Shown: positions 9,161 through 19,214, counted from the first letter of the stretch. The stretch: 64,000 bases of DNA from Streptomyces sp. NBS 14/10 (GCF_002224125.1 NZ_NCSM01000009.1:75470-139469); one strand, 5' to 3'. Made by a program: numbers and translations. Notes: generated by a model not told the origin, from the letters alone.

Positions 9161-10083
9161 GCCTCAACACGCAGCTCATCCGCAGCCTGAAGGCTCCCCC
9201 CCGCCCTTCGTGGGAGGAGCCGCCGAGCAAGATCGGACTTACCGCCAAAAGCGGCTTCCTCCTGCTCTGCTGCCTGGGGGTGCTCGGTCCGCTGTGGATC
9301 GTGATCGTCACCAGCCTCTCTCCCAAACCCGTGATCGACCGGGTCGGCGGCCTCGTCGTGATCCCCGAGGGCATCACCTTCATCAACTACACCGAACTGC
9401 TCAGCGGCGGCCAGGTCAGTCGCGCGATCATGGTCTCGGTCGGTGTGACGCTCTTCGGCACGCTGTTCTCGATGACGGTGTCGGTGTTCGCGGCCTACGG
9501 GCTGTCCCGGCCGGGCAGTCTTGGGCACCGGTTCTTCCTGATGACCATGATGGCGACCATGTTCTTCGGAGCCGGGCTCATTCCGACGTACCTTCTGGTG
9601 CAGTCACTGGGCCTCACCGACAGCTATCTGTCGCTGGTCCTGCCGAGCGCGGTCAGTGTCTTCAACATCCTCGTCCTGCGGGCCTTCTTCATGGGGATCT
9701 CCCCCGAGCTCACCGAATCCGCCCGCATCGACGGCGCCAGTGACCTGCGCATCCTGCTGACCATCATCATGCCGCTGTCGCGGGCTGTGCTGGCCGTCAT
9801 CTCCCTGTTCTACGCGGTCGGCTACTGGAGCGCCTGGTTCAACGCCTCCATCTACCTCACCGACCAGCAGATGATGCCGCTGCAGAACGTGCTCATCCAG
9901 CTGGTCCAGAAGAACACTCAGGCCCCGACCGGCCTCCAGCAGGCAGTCCACACCGGACAACTCTCCGCCCTGGGACTGCAGATGGCCGTCATGGTCCTCG
10001 CGCTGATCCCCGTCGCTGTCGCCTCCCCCTTCGTGCAGCGGCACTTCAAGAAGGGCATGCTCACCGGAGCCATCAAGGGCTGA
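9157..10083 (+). CDS. Sugar ABC transporter permease, LplC type
   Basis: The GTG start at 9157 overlaps the stop of the preceding permease (GTGA), giving a 308-residue protein. The hydrophobic segments and the EAA motif (ESARIDGASDLRILLTIIMP) identify the second inner-membrane subunit. The C-terminal signature SPFVQRHFKKGMLTGAIKG is also found in a decayed copy at about 31845-32075 on the minus strand, showing that the locus once had a second transporter of the same family. Confidence 0.93.
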   Translation: MSLNTQLIRSLKAPPRPSWEEPPSKIGLTAKSGFLLLCCLGVLGPLWIVIVTSLSPKPVIDRVGGLVVIPEGITFINYTELLSGGQVSRAIMVSVGVTLFGTLFSMTVSVFAAYGLSRPGSLGHRFFLMTMMATMFFGAGLIPTYLLVQSLGLTDSYLSLVLPSAVSVFNILVLRAFFMGISPELTESARIDGASDLRILLTIIMPLSRAVLAVISLFYAVGYWSAWFNASIYLTDQQMMPLQNVLIQLVQKNTQAPTGLQQAVHTGQLSALGLQMAVMVLALIPVAVASPFVQRHFKKGMLTGAIKG

Positions 10084-10100
10084 AGTCCTTGGTCCGCGTC

Positions 10101-10145
10101 CCGCGGCAGGGCCGCCGTCGTGTGACGTCGGCGGCCCTGCCGCGG
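10101..10145 (+). terminator. Perfect 17-bp stem-loop after the transporter genes
   Basis: CCGCGGCAGGGCCGCCG at 10101-10117 is exactly complementary to 10129-10145, with an 11-base loop and no following T-run. It lies between the permease stop and the GH74 start. It could be a terminator, an attenuator, or a 3' stabiliser that lets transporter and enzyme genes be expressed at different levels. Confidence 0.75.
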
Positions 10146-10213
10146 CTGGACGCGCAGGTCCCGGACTCCCTGACCCTTGCTCAACTTCACCCTTCGTCAA
10201 GACGAGGTATGTC

Positions 10214-12424
10214 ATGAGCACGTTCCACCTCAGCAGGCGTTCCGTTCTCGCCGGTTCCGCTGCCGCCGCCGCGGTCGCCTCCCTGCCGACGGTATCGGGG
10301 CAGGCGCGGGCCGCGACTCCCGCGGCCGTTGCCCAGAGCGGCTACCGGTGGCGCAACGTCGTCATAGGCGGCACCGGGTTCGTCACCGGGGTGCTGTTCC
10401 ACCCGTCGGTGCGCGGCCTCGCCTACGCCCGCACCGACATCGGGGGCGCCTACCGCTGGGACGACCTGGCCGACTGCTGGATCCCGCTGACCGACCACCT
10501 CGGCTGGGACGACTGGAACCTCCTCGGCGTCGAGGCCATGGCCGTAGACCCGGCCCACCCGGACCGGGTCTACCTGGCCCTCGGCACGTACACGCAGTCG
10601 TGGGCCGGCAACGGGGCCGTGCTGCGGTCCGAGGACCGGGGTGCCACCTGGAAGCGCACCGACCTCACCGTGAAGCTGGGCGGCAACGAGGACGGGCGTG
10701 GATGTGGTGAGCGCCTGCTGGTCGACCCGCGGAACGCCGACACCCTGTGGCTCGGCACCCGGCACGATGGTCTGCTCAAGTCCACCGACCGGGGCGCCAC
10801 CTGGAACGCGGTGAGCTTCCCGGCCTCCCCGAGCGCCACCGGCCAGGGCGTCACCCTCCTCGTCGCCGCGGACCGTACCGTCTACGCGGGCTGGGGCGAC
10901 TCCGACGGCACGGCGGGCAAGCCCAACCTGTACCGCACAGCCGACGGGAAGACCTGGGAGCCCGTCCCCGGGCAGCCCAGCGGCACCGCCGCCAAGGTGC
11001 CGATCCGCGCCGCGTACGACCGCCACACGCGCGAGCTGTACGTGACGTACGCCAACGCCCCCGGCCCCAACGGGCAGTCGGACGGCAGCGTGCACAAACT
11101 GCGCACCGTCGACGGCAAGTGGACCGATGTCACCCCGGTGAAGCCGGGCGGAACCGCGACAGACGGGTCCGCCGACACCTTCGGCTACGGCGGTGTCGCC
11201 GTCGACGCCCGTCGGCCCGGGACCCTCGTCGTGTCCACCAACAACCGCTGGGCGGAGATCGACACCGTCTTCCGCTCCACCGACGGCGGCCGCACCTGGA
11301 AGTCCCTGAAGGACGACGCCGTCCTCGACGTCTCCGAGACCCCCTACCTCAAGTGGGGTGGCGACGAGGCCAAGTTCGGCTGGTGGATCCAGGCCGTCGG
11401 CCTCGACCCCTTCGACTCCGGGCACGTCGTCTACGGCACCGGCGCCACCCTGTACAGCACCCGCGACCTCAAGCACTGGGCTCCGCAGATCCGGGGCCTG
11501 GAGGAGACGGCCGCACTCCAGCTGCTCTCCCCGCCGACCGGGGAGGCACACCTGATCAGCGGCAACGGGGACATCGGCGTGCTGTACCACGACCGGCTCA
11601 CGGCGTCGCCGTCGCGCGGTATGGCCGCCAATCCCGTGTCCAGCACGACCACCGGGCTCGCGCTGGCCGCGGCCAAGCCGTCGTACGTCGTGCGGACCGG
11701 CTGGAGCAGCAGCGCCAACGGCGCCTGGTCGGACGACGGCGGCCAGACCTGGGAGCCCTTCGAGACGCAGCCGGCCGCCGCCAAGGACGCCCCGGGGCCG
11801 ATCGTCACCAACGCCGACGGCAGTGTGGTGCTGTGGTCCTTCGGCACCTCCCCCGCGGCCCACCGCTCGGCGGACAACGGCGCCACCTGGTCCGAGGTCA
11901 GCTCCCTGCCGAAGGGCGCCGTCCTGGTCGCGGACCCCCTGGACCCGACGTGCTTCTATGCCTTCGACACCGCCACCGGCACGCTCCACGCCAGCACCGA
12001 CAGCGGCCTGACCTTCACCGCGCGGGCCACCGGTCTGAGTTCGGGCGACACGGAGTTCCGGCTGACCGCGGCCCCGGGCCGCTCCGGCGACCTGTGGCTG
12101 AGCCTCAAGGAGAACGGGCTGTACCGCTCCACCGACGGCGGCAGGACCGTCACCAAGATCAGCAGCTGCACCGTCTCGTACACCCTCGGCTTCGGCAAGG
12201 CCGCCGAGGGCGCCTCCTACCCGGCGATCTACATGGCGGGCTCCACCGAGACGATCATGGGCGTGTACCGCTCGGACGACGAGGCGAAGACCTGGGTGCG
12301 GATCAACGACGACCAACACCAGTGGGGCTGGATCGGCCGGGCCGTCACCGGCGACCCGCGCGTCTACGGCCGCGTGTACGTCGCCACCAACGGGCGCGGC
12401 GTGCAGTACGGGGAGCTCGCCTGA
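10214..12424 (+). CDS. Secreted xyloglucanase, GH74
   Basis: The 736-residue protein starts with a Tat signal (LSRRSVLAGSAAAAAV) and is preceded by GAGG. It then shows the GH74 opening (NVVIGGTGFVTGVLFHPS) and ARTDIGGAYRW near residue 75, which carries a conserved catalytic Asp. Multiple Asp-box turns (such as STDRGATW, STDGGRTW) support a two-propeller fold. There is no carbohydrate-binding module. By family it is a xyloglucan endo-hydrolase acting outside the cell. It overlaps the following GH42 gene by one base. A second GH74 is at 38815-41175. Confidence 0.94.
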   Translation: MSTFHLSRRSVLAGSAAAAAVASLPTVSGQARAATPAAVAQSGYRWRNVVIGGTGFVTGVLFHPSVRGLAYARTDIGGAYRWDDLADCWIPLTDHLGWDDWNLLGVEAMAVDPAHPDRVYLALGTYTQSWAGNGAVLRSEDRGATWKRTDLTVKLGGNEDGRGCGERLLVDPRNADTLWLGTRHDGLLKSTDRGATWNAVSFPASPSATGQGVTLLVAADRTVYAGWGDSDGTAGKPNLYRTADGKTWEPVPGQPSGTAAKVPIRAAYDRHTRELYVTYANAPGPNGQSDGSVHKLRTVDGKWTDVTPVKPGGTATDGSADTFGYGGVAVDARRPGTLVVSTNNRWAEIDTVFRSTDGGRTWKSLKDDAVLDVSETPYLKWGGDEAKFGWWIQAVGLDPFDSGHVVYGTGATLYSTRDLKHWAPQIRGLEETAALQLLSPPTGEAHLISGNGDIGVLYHDRLTASPSRGMAANPVSSTTTGLALAAAKPSYVVRTGWSSSANGAWSDDGGQTWEPFETQPAAAKDAPGPIVTNADGSVVLWSFGTSPAAHRSADNGATWSEVSSLPKGAVLVADPLDPTCFYAFDTATGTLHASTDSGLTFTARATGLSSGDTEFRLTAAPGRSGDLWLSLKENGLYRSTDGGRTVTKISSCTVSYTLGFGKAAEGASYPAIYMAGSTETIMGVYRSDDEAKTWVRINDDQHQWGWIGRAVTGDPRVYGRVYVATNGRGVQYGELA

Positions 12425-14391
12425 TGCCCGACCTCGGTGACGCGGCACGGGGCCGCCTGCTCTTCGGCGGGGACTACAACCCCGAGCAGTGGCCCGAGGA
12501 GACCTGGCACGAGGACGTCCGGCTGATGAAGGCGGCCGGAGTCAACTCGGTCACCCTCGGCGTCTTCTCCTGGTCGACGCTGGAACCGGAGCCCGGTGCC
12601 CGGGAGTTCGGCTGGCTGGACACGCTGATGGACCTGATGCACGAGAGCGGTATCGGCGTCGTCCTGGCCACTCCCACCTCCTCGCCCCCGCCCTGGATGG
12701 GCCGGCTGCACCCCGACACCCTGCCCGTCACCGAGGACGGCCGCACCGAGTGGTGGGGCGGCCGGCAGCACTTCTCGCACTCCAGCGCCACCTACCGGCG
12801 CTACGCCGCCGCCATCACCGAGGACCTCGCCGCCCGCTACGGCGGCCACCCCGCCCTCACCATGTGGCACATCAACAACGAGTACTGCACCTTCGACTAC
12901 GGCGACCAGGCCGCGGCCGCCTTCCGCCGCTGGCTGCGCGAGAAGTACGGCACCCCCGACGCCCTCAACGAGGCCTGGGGCACCGCCTTCTGGAGCCAGG
13001 GCTACGACACCTGGGACGGCATCCTGCCGCCCCGCCTGCCCCACTACATGCGCAACCCCACCCAGGTGCTGGACTTCCGGCGCTTCACCTCCGACATGCT
13101 CCTGGAGTGCTACCTCGCCGAGCGCGACATCGTCCGCCGCCACACCCCGCACCTGCCGGTCACCAGCAACTTCATGCCGCTGTGGGTCGGCCAGGACGCC
13201 TGGCGCTGGTCGCAGGAGGAGGATGTCGTCTCCGTCGACATCTACCCCGACCCGCGCGACCCGCTGGGCGCCCAGAGCGGCGCCCTCGTCCAGGACATGA
13301 CCCGCTCCCAGGCACGCGGGCCGTGGATGCTCATGGAACAGGCGGCCGGGCCCGTCAACTGGCGGGGCGTGAACCACCCCAAGCCACGCGGCCTCAACCG
13401 GCTCTGGTCCCTCCAGGCCGTGGCCCGGGGCGCCGACGCCGTCTGCTACTTCCAGTGGCGGCAGTCCCGGCAGGGCGCGGAGAAGTTCCACTCCGGCATG
13501 GTCAGCCATGCCGGGGAGGAGGGCCGGACCTATCAGGAGGTCAAGCAGCTCGGCGCGGACCTCGCGCGGATCGCCCAGGACGTCTCGGGCCGGCACGGCA
13601 CCGCCGACATCGCTGTCCTGCACGACTGGAACTCCTGGTGGGCCGGCGCCCAGGACGGCCGGCTGTCCACCCAGGCGGACTACCCGGACATCCTGCGCGC
13701 CTGGCACCGAGCCCTCTGGCAGGCCCACCTCACCACCGACTTCGCCCACCCCGAGCACGACCTGACGCCGTACCCGGTGGTCGTGGTGCCGCAGCTGTAC
13801 GCGCTCACCGACGCGGCGATCGACAACCTCCTCGGCTACGTCCGCGGTGGCGGCACCCTCGTGTGCGGCTTCCAGACCGGCGTCGCCGACGAGGACGACC
13901 GGGTCCGCCCCGGCGGCATGGACGCCCGGCTGCGCGAGCTGTTCGGCATCCGCACCCTGCACGAGTGGTGGCCGCTGGACGCCGGGGAGACCGTCACCTG
14001 CGAGGGCTTCCGGGCGTCCCTGTGGTCCGAGGAGCTGGAGGCCGACGGCACCGCCGAGGAGAGCGTGCCGTACCAAGGCGGTGAACTCGACGGACTGCCC
14101 GCCGTCCTGCGCAAGGGCCGGGCCTGGTACCTCTCCACGCTCCCGGAGCCGGAGGCGCTGCGCGACCTGCTGGCCCGGATCGCCTCCGGCGCGGGCGTCC
14201 GGCCGGTGCTCGACGGCCTCCCCGAGCAGGTCGAGGCCGTACGCCGGGGCGAGGCGCTGTTCGTGCTCAACCACGGCCGGGAGCCGGTGACCGTGGAGGT
14301 GCCCGGCACCCACCACGACCTGCTGACCGGGGAGACCGTCACCGACCGGGTGACCCTCGGCCGCTACGGCGTGGCGGTGCTCCGGCCATGA
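12424..14391 (+). CDS. Beta-galactosidase, GH42
   Basis: The 655-residue protein opens with GRLLFGGDYNPEQWPEE, typical of GH42. The acid/base motif WHINNEYC lies near residue 153 and the nucleophile segment PWMLMEQAAG near 304. There is no signal peptide, so it is probably cytoplasmic and removes galactose from imported galactosylated xyloglucan oligosaccharides. The ATG overlaps the GH74 stop by one base, and its own stop overlaps the GH95 start (ATGA), so the genes are translationally coupled. It resembles the GH42 at 41270-43264. Confidence 0.93.
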   Translation: MPDLGDAARGRLLFGGDYNPEQWPEETWHEDVRLMKAAGVNSVTLGVFSWSTLEPEPGAREFGWLDTLMDLMHESGIGVVLATPTSSPPPWMGRLHPDTLPVTEDGRTEWWGGRQHFSHSSATYRRYAAAITEDLAARYGGHPALTMWHINNEYCTFDYGDQAAAAFRRWLREKYGTPDALNEAWGTAFWSQGYDTWDGILPPRLPHYMRNPTQVLDFRRFTSDMLLECYLAERDIVRRHTPHLPVTSNFMPLWVGQDAWRWSQEEDVVSVDIYPDPRDPLGAQSGALVQDMTRSQARGPWMLMEQAAGPVNWRGVNHPKPRGLNRLWSLQAVARGADAVCYFQWRQSRQGAEKFHSGMVSHAGEEGRTYQEVKQLGADLARIAQDVSGRHGTADIAVLHDWNSWWAGAQDGRLSTQADYPDILRAWHRALWQAHLTTDFAHPEHDLTPYPVVVVPQLYALTDAAIDNLLGYVRGGGTLVCGFQTGVADEDDRVRPGGMDARLRELFGIRTLHEWWPLDAGETVTCEGFRASLWSEELEADGTAEESVPYQGGELDGLPAVLRKGRAWYLSTLPEPEALRDLLARIASGAGVRPVLDGLPEQVEAVRRGEALFVLNHGREPVTVEVPGTHHDLLTGETVTDRVTLGRYGVAVLRP

Positions 14392-16592
14392 CCGCGATCA
14401 ACGGGCCCGTCCACGGCACCTGGGAGCCGCACCCGGCCGCCCGCTGGGAGGACGGCTTCCTGAGCGGCAACGGCCATCACGGGGCCCTTGTGTTCGGGGA
14501 ACCGGACGCCGAGCGGGTCGTCGTCACGCATCACACCCTGGTACGGCCGGGCGGCGACGGCGAGCACCGCCGGCCCCCTCGGCTCGCCGCCGATCTCCCC
14601 GCGCTCCAAGACCGCCTCCTGGCAGGCGACCGCACCGCCGCGGAGAGCTTCACCGACGGCCGTCCGATGCAGTGGGTACGGCCCTTCCACCCCGCCTTCC
14701 AGGTCCGTCTGGCCCGCCCCGTCGCCGGCTGCCACGGCTACCGCCGCGACGTCGACTTCACGACGGGCGTCGTACGGGCGACCTGCGGCGGCTGGAGAAG
14801 CCGGGTCTTCGTCTCCCGCGCCGACGACGTGATCGTCCAGCACATCACGGCGCCCGGCCTGACCCTCGACATCTCCCTGGACCACCGCCTTCCCGGCGCC
14901 CCAGACCACCTGGCCGTCGGCCACGGAGCCGTCATCACCCCCGAGGGCGCCCTGCTGAGCCTGCGCGCCCGCTACCCCGACAGCGACCTCGCCTTCACCG
15001 GGGTCACCCTGGCCGTCGTCACCGGCGGCACGACGACCCTCGCCCCGCCTCGCGCGCACGTCGAGGGCGCCCGGTCCGTCACTCTCCTCACCCGGGTCCG
15101 GCGGCACACCGGCGAACTCGACGTGACCGCGGAAGGCCGGGCCCTGCGCGACCTGCCGACGGCGTACGACGAGCTTCTCGAACGCCATGTCGCCCTTCAC
15201 CGCACCGCCTACCAGCGAGTCACCCTGGACCTCGCCGCCGATGCCGCCGAACGGGAACTGCCCGGCTCGGAGTTGCTGAAGAGACCGCGCGAGGCCGCCC
15301 TGCTGGAGCGCCTCTTCGCGGCCGGCCGCTACCACCTGCTGTCCGCCGGCGGCCTCTTCCCGCCGCGCCTGACCGGCCTGTGGACCGGCGACTGGAACAC
15401 CGCTTGGTCAGGGGCGTTCACCAACGACGCCAACCTCAACCTCCAGACCGCCTCCGCCGCGGCCGCCGCCCTCCCCGAGGTCACCGAGGCCCACGCCGCG
15501 CTGATCCACCGTCAGCTCCCCGACTGGCGCGACAACGCCCGCGCGGTGTTCGGCGCCCGGGGCGTGGTCGCCCCCGCACACACCGACGGCGAGTCTGGCC
15601 ACTCGTACCACTTCAACCGCGAGTACCCCCTGCACCTGTGGACCGCGGGCGCCGACTGGCTGCTCAAGCCGCTCGTCGACCACGACGAGACCCACGGAAC
15701 CCGCGACCCGCGCACCGCATCCGCCCTCGCCGAAGTCGCCCTGTTCTACGAGGACTTCCTCACCCGCACCGACGACGACGGCCGCCTCGTCGTCGTCCCC
15801 TCCTACTCACCCGAGAACCGCCCCGCAGGCGCGAGCTGGGGCACGATCAACGCCGCCATGGACCTCTCAGCGGCCCGCCACGCCCTGCTCACCGCGGCCG
15901 ACTACCACCCGGGCACCCCGGAAGCCGACCGCTGGCAAGCTCTCGCCGAGCGGCTCCCGCCGCATCGGATCAACGAGGACGGCGCCCTCGCCGAATGGGC
16001 CTGGCCCGGCCTCGTGGACTCCTACGACCACCGTCACCTCAGCCACCTCTACGGCGTCTGGCCGCTCGACGAGGTCACCCCCTACGACACCCCCGACCTC
16101 GCGGCCGCCGCCCACCGCGCCCTCGAACTGCGCGGTGCCGAGAACGACTCCGCGCACGGCCACCTCCACCACGCGCTCATCGCCGCCCGGCTCCGCGACG
16201 GCGAACGCGTCGCCCATGCCCTCGGCCAGGTCCTGGACGGCGACTTCTTCCACACCTCCCTGATGAGCGCCCACTACCCGAACCGCCACGTCTACAACGC
16301 GGACGCCGCGCACACCCTGCCCGCCGTACTGATCGAGATGTTTCTCCAGTCGACCCCCCACCGACTGGCCCTCCTGCCCGCGCTGCCGCCCGCTCTCCCG
16401 GCGGGCCGACTCACGGGCGTGCGCACGCGATTCGGCGCCGAGGCCGAACTGACCTGGGGGGCCGACGGGGCGACGGCGGTCCTGAGGCCGACTCGCACCG
16501 TCCGAATCGAAGTCAGAACTTCTTCCGGCGACGCGGAGCTGATCGATCTCGTCGCCGGAGAGGACCACGTCCTCAGCATGGGGGCGTGGTAG
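14388..16592 (+). CDS. GH95 alpha-L-fucosidase/galactosidase family enzyme
   Basis: This 734-residue protein shows the GH95 layout: an N-terminal sandwich domain (WEDGFLSGNGHHGALVFG), a helical barrel with TGLWTGDWNTAWSGAF and NDANLNLQ (the NxN pair used by the family to activate water) and SPENRPAG near residue 474 (acid Glu region), then a C-terminal domain. No signal peptide is visible, so it would act on imported oligosaccharides, removing terminal fucose or L-galactose from xyloglucan side chains. The start overlaps the GH42 stop by four bases. Whether it prefers fucose or galactose cannot be read from the sequence. Confidence 0.88.
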   Translation: MTAINGPVHGTWEPHPAARWEDGFLSGNGHHGALVFGEPDAERVVVTHHTLVRPGGDGEHRRPPRLAADLPALQDRLLAGDRTAAESFTDGRPMQWVRPFHPAFQVRLARPVAGCHGYRRDVDFTTGVVRATCGGWRSRVFVSRADDVIVQHITAPGLTLDISLDHRLPGAPDHLAVGHGAVITPEGALLSLRARYPDSDLAFTGVTLAVVTGGTTTLAPPRAHVEGARSVTLLTRVRRHTGELDVTAEGRALRDLPTAYDELLERHVALHRTAYQRVTLDLAADAAERELPGSELLKRPREAALLERLFAAGRYHLLSAGGLFPPRLTGLWTGDWNTAWSGAFTNDANLNLQTASAAAAALPEVTEAHAALIHRQLPDWRDNARAVFGARGVVAPAHTDGESGHSYHFNREYPLHLWTAGADWLLKPLVDHDETHGTRDPRTASALAEVALFYEDFLTRTDDDGRLVVVPSYSPENRPAGASWGTINAAMDLSAARHALLTAADYHPGTPEADRWQALAERLPPHRINEDGALAEWAWPGLVDSYDHRHLSHLYGVWPLDEVTPYDTPDLAAAAHRALELRGAENDSAHGHLHHALIAARLRDGERVAHALGQVLDGDFFHTSLMSAHYPNRHVYNADAAHTLPAVLIEMFLQSTPHRLALLPALPPALPAGRLTGVRTRFGAEAELTWGADGATAVLRPTRTVRIEVRTSSGDAELIDLVAGEDHVLSMGAW

Positions 16593-16629
16593 CACCCCCA
16601 CAATTCCCCCCACCCATGGAAGGGACACC

Positions 16630-17349
16630 ATGGTCAACAGCAGAACACGCAAGATCACCATGGCGGTGCTCGCGCCGGCGATGGCTCTCGGCGCCACCGT
16701 CGGCCTCGCCTCCGCCCCCGCTTCGGCCGCGGCAGTCTGGAACTCCTGCGACCAGTGGGGCAGCACCAGCCTCGACGGCTACAAGCTCTACAACAACATC
16801 TGGGGCTCCGGCGCGGGCAGCCAGTGCACCTGGGCCAACTCCGGTACCGGCTGGGGCGTGTGGGCCGACCATCCCAACACCGGCGGCATCAAGTCCTACC
16901 CCAACTCAACCAAAACGATCAACAAGACGATCGACTCCCTCACCTGGCTCACCAGCGACTACAACGTCAGCGTCCCGTCGTCCGGCGCGTACAACACGTC
17001 GTACGACATCTGGGACACCGACCACCAGTACGAGATCATGCTGTGGGTCAACCACAACGGAGCCGTAGGCCCGATCGGCACCTGGCAGGCCAACGTCACG
17101 CTCGGCGGCCACAACTGGGACGTCTACAAGGGCACCAACGGGTCGAACCAGGTGTTCTCGTTCCTGCGGACGTCCAACTCCAACGCCGGCACCGTGGACG
17201 CCAAGCCGATCCTCAACTGGATCGCGTACACCAAGGGCTGGATGCCCGGCAACGAGACCATCGGCGACGTCCAGTTCGGCTATGAGATCACCTCGTCGTC
17301 CGGCGGACTCAACTTCACCACCAACAACCTGACCGTCAGCGGCGGCTGA
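16630..17349 (+). CDS. Secreted endoglucanase/xyloglucanase, GH12
   Basis: The 239-residue protein has a Sec signal peptide ending near residue 34 (ASAPASA) and is preceded by AAGGG. The GH12 nucleophile motif YEIMLWV lies near residue 134 and the acid/base FGYE near 218. There is no binding module or linker. It would cut beta-1,4-glucan chains (cellulose, beta-glucan or xyloglucan) outside the cell. It follows GH95 by 37 bp and ends the plus-strand unit, with a strong hairpin downstream. The other GH12 (37960-38676) differs considerably in sequence. Confidence 0.92.
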   Translation: MVNSRTRKITMAVLAPAMALGATVGLASAPASAAAVWNSCDQWGSTSLDGYKLYNNIWGSGAGSQCTWANSGTGWGVWADHPNTGGIKSYPNSTKTINKTIDSLTWLTSDYNVSVPSSGAYNTSYDIWDTDHQYEIMLWVNHNGAVGPIGTWQANVTLGGHNWDVYKGTNGSNQVFSFLRTSNSNAGTVDAKPILNWIAYTKGWMPGNETIGDVQFGYEITSSSGGLNFTTNNLTVSGG

Positions 17350-17358
17350 CCGGAATCA

Positions 17359-17407
17359 GGGCCGAGGTCGGTCCGCGCCCTTCCTCAGGCGCGGTCGACC
17401 TCGGCCC
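17359..17407. terminator. Terminator hairpin between GH12 and GH43
   Basis: GGGCCGAGGTCG followed by TCCGCGCC at 17359-17379 pairs with 17388-17407, with one bulged base and an 8-base loop. It lies between two convergent genes and probably terminates both directions. Confidence 0.78.
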
Positions 17408-17551
17408 GCAGCGCGTTGTAGCGGCGCGTCTCCGGGTTGCGAGCTGGGAGCGGGACCGCGCGCCGTCCGCGCCGCCGGGGCCCGGTGGCGCCCTCGAGGC
17501 CGGCCGTGCGGGGCGGCGCGACAGATGGTCCGGAAGCGGGCGGGAGCCCGT

Positions 17552-19069
17552 TCAGGGTGTGAGCGGTTCGTAGTCGAACCAGTCGAAGTGGACGGTGCCT
17601 TCGGCGGCGTACATCCCGATGACCCGGCCCGTGAATCCGCCGGCCACTTCGGTCGACAGGTAGCGGCCGTCGAGCGTCGCCAGAGCGGTGGACGTGCCGT
17701 CCGCCTCCTCGATGCCGAAGGAGACGACGTCGGGGCCGGTGCGCGAGTCGTGCGGAGCCGGCGGTTCGGTGACCCTGACCCAGAGCACCACCACCACCCC
17801 GGTGGGCAGGGGATGGGAAGCCACGACGGTGCTCAGTGAGCCGACGCGCGCGATCACCCGGACGTCCGTGGCGGATGCCTCGATCTCGTAGTGATGCCGC
17901 TCGTCGAGGCGGACGGCGAGGCCGCCACGTCCCGACGCCGCGTCGACCAGGGTGCGTGCCCGGCACGTCAGGTGCTGCTGGCGGCGGCCGGCGAACACGA
18001 CGTCCGGCTCGTCCAGCGAGCCGCCGCGAGCCCGCAGCGTCAGCCAGCCGGGGCGCTCCTTGGTGCTGTAGTGCTCGGCGGGGCGGTCCCGAAGGGAGAT
18101 CCACTGCGGCCGCAGCTCGTTGACGTCGAAGTCGTCCCGTTGCTCCTCGACGGGCCCGGGGGAAAGCTGCCAGCCGGGCGCGGACGCCTCCAGCGACACC
18201 TCGCCGACGACCGGCCAGCCGTCCACCCAGGTCACGGGCGCCAGGAACGTTTCGCGGCCGAGCACGTGCCAGCCCGGGGTGCCGCCGCCCGGCCGGACGC
18301 CGAGCAGCACCATCCACCAGGAGCCGTCGGGGGCCTGTACGAGATCGGCGTGGCCGGTGTTCTGGATGGGGTGGTCGATGCCGCGGTGGGTGAGGATCGG
18401 GTTGTCCGGGCACGGCTCGAACGGGCCGCCCGGCGTGCGGCTGCGGGCGATCGACACGCCGTGGCCGCGCTCGGTGCCGCCTTCGGCGATGAGCAGGTAC
18501 CAGTAGTCGCCGATCCGGTACAGATGCGGCGCCTCCGGGGCCTTGGCGCCGGGCCCGCCGGACCAGAGCCTGCGCGGTGCGCCGTACGTCTCGCCGGTGG
18601 ACGGGTCGAGACGGACCTGCGCCACCCCGGCGACCGTGCACCAGCACGTGCCGTCCTCATCCCAGACCAGGTCGGGATCGATGCCGTGCACGCCCGGCGC
18701 CCAGATGGGATCGGACCAAGGGCCGGTGGGGTCGGTGGCCGTGACGATCAGATTGCCCCTGCCCTCGGCCACATTGGTGACGATCAGCCAGAAGCGGCCG
18801 TCGTGGTGGCGCAGGGTGGGGGCGTAGATGCCGCCTGAGGACGGCATGTCGGCCGGCAGAGACAACTGCTCCGGTCGGTCCAGGGCGTTGCCGATCTGTC
18901 GCCAGTGCACCAGGTCGCGGCTGTGGAAGAGGGGTACGCCGGGGAAGTACTCGAAACTGGAGCAGGCGAGGTAATAGTCGTCGCCGACCCGGCAGATGCT
19001 GGGGTCGGGGTGGAAGCCGGGAATCACGGGATTGGCGAACGTGTTGTCCGCCTGGTGCTGGTGGGGCAC
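17552..19069 (-). CDS. GH43 beta-xylosidase/arabinofuranosidase family enzyme
   Basis: The preferred start is the GTG at 19069, preceded by GAAAGGA eight bases upstream; an ATG at 19114 is possible. The 505-residue protein has no signal peptide. The five-bladed GH43 propeller shows the base Asp (IPGFHPDPSI), the pKa-modulating Asp (HGIDPDLVWD) and the acid Glu (KAPEAPHLYR). A C-terminal beta-sandwich of about 200 residues (from QRDDFDVNELRPQWISLR) is the type found on GH43 beta-xylosidases. It would act on xylo- or arabinoxylo-oligosaccharides in the cytoplasm. It is the third gene in the GH36-GH5-GH43 direction, but a hairpin separates it from GH5. Confidence 0.9.
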   Translation of the reverse strand: MPHQHQADNTFANPVIPGFHPDPSICRVGDDYYLACSSFEYFPGVPLFHSRDLVHWRQIGNALDRPEQLSLPADMPSSGGIYAPTLRHHDGRFWLIVTNVAEGRGNLIVTATDPTGPWSDPIWAPGVHGIDPDLVWDEDGTCWCTVAGVAQVRLDPSTGETYGAPRRLWSGGPGAKAPEAPHLYRIGDYWYLLIAEGGTERGHGVSIARSRTPGGPFEPCPDNPILTHRGIDHPIQNTGHADLVQAPDGSWWMVLLGVRPGGGTPGWHVLGRETFLAPVTWVDGWPVVGEVSLEASAPGWQLSPGPVEEQRDDFDVNELRPQWISLRDRPAEHYSTKERPGWLTLRARGGSLDEPDVVFAGRRQQHLTCRARTLVDAASGRGGLAVRLDERHHYEIEASATDVRVIARVGSLSTVVASHPLPTGVVVVLWVRVTEPPAPHDSRTGPDVVSFGIEEADGTSTALATLDGRYLSTEVAGGFTGRVIGMYAAEGTVHFDWFDYEPLTP

Positions 19070-19186
19070 CTGCTGTGTCCTTTCGTTGGGTGAGGCGTTG
19101 TGCCGGCAGCTCATGACGCGTCCGGCACGATGGGGGCGATACGGAGAGCATGGCCCTGCCGAAGAGCTGAGCGGGCCGGGGAAGAG

Positions 19187-19214
19187 CCCCGGGTGCCGGG
19201 GTCGGCACCCGGGG
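19187..19214 (-). terminator. Stem-loop between GH5 and GH43
   Basis: CCCCGGGTGCC (19187-19197) pairs perfectly with 19204-19214 around a 6-base loop, just downstream of the GH5 stop. It likely ends or attenuates GH5 transcription. Confidence 0.72.

Noticed and set aside
16593..16629. A separate promoter for GH12 between GH95 and GH12
   Set aside because: The 37-bp gap is too short and contains only a ribosome site; read-through from GH95 is simpler.
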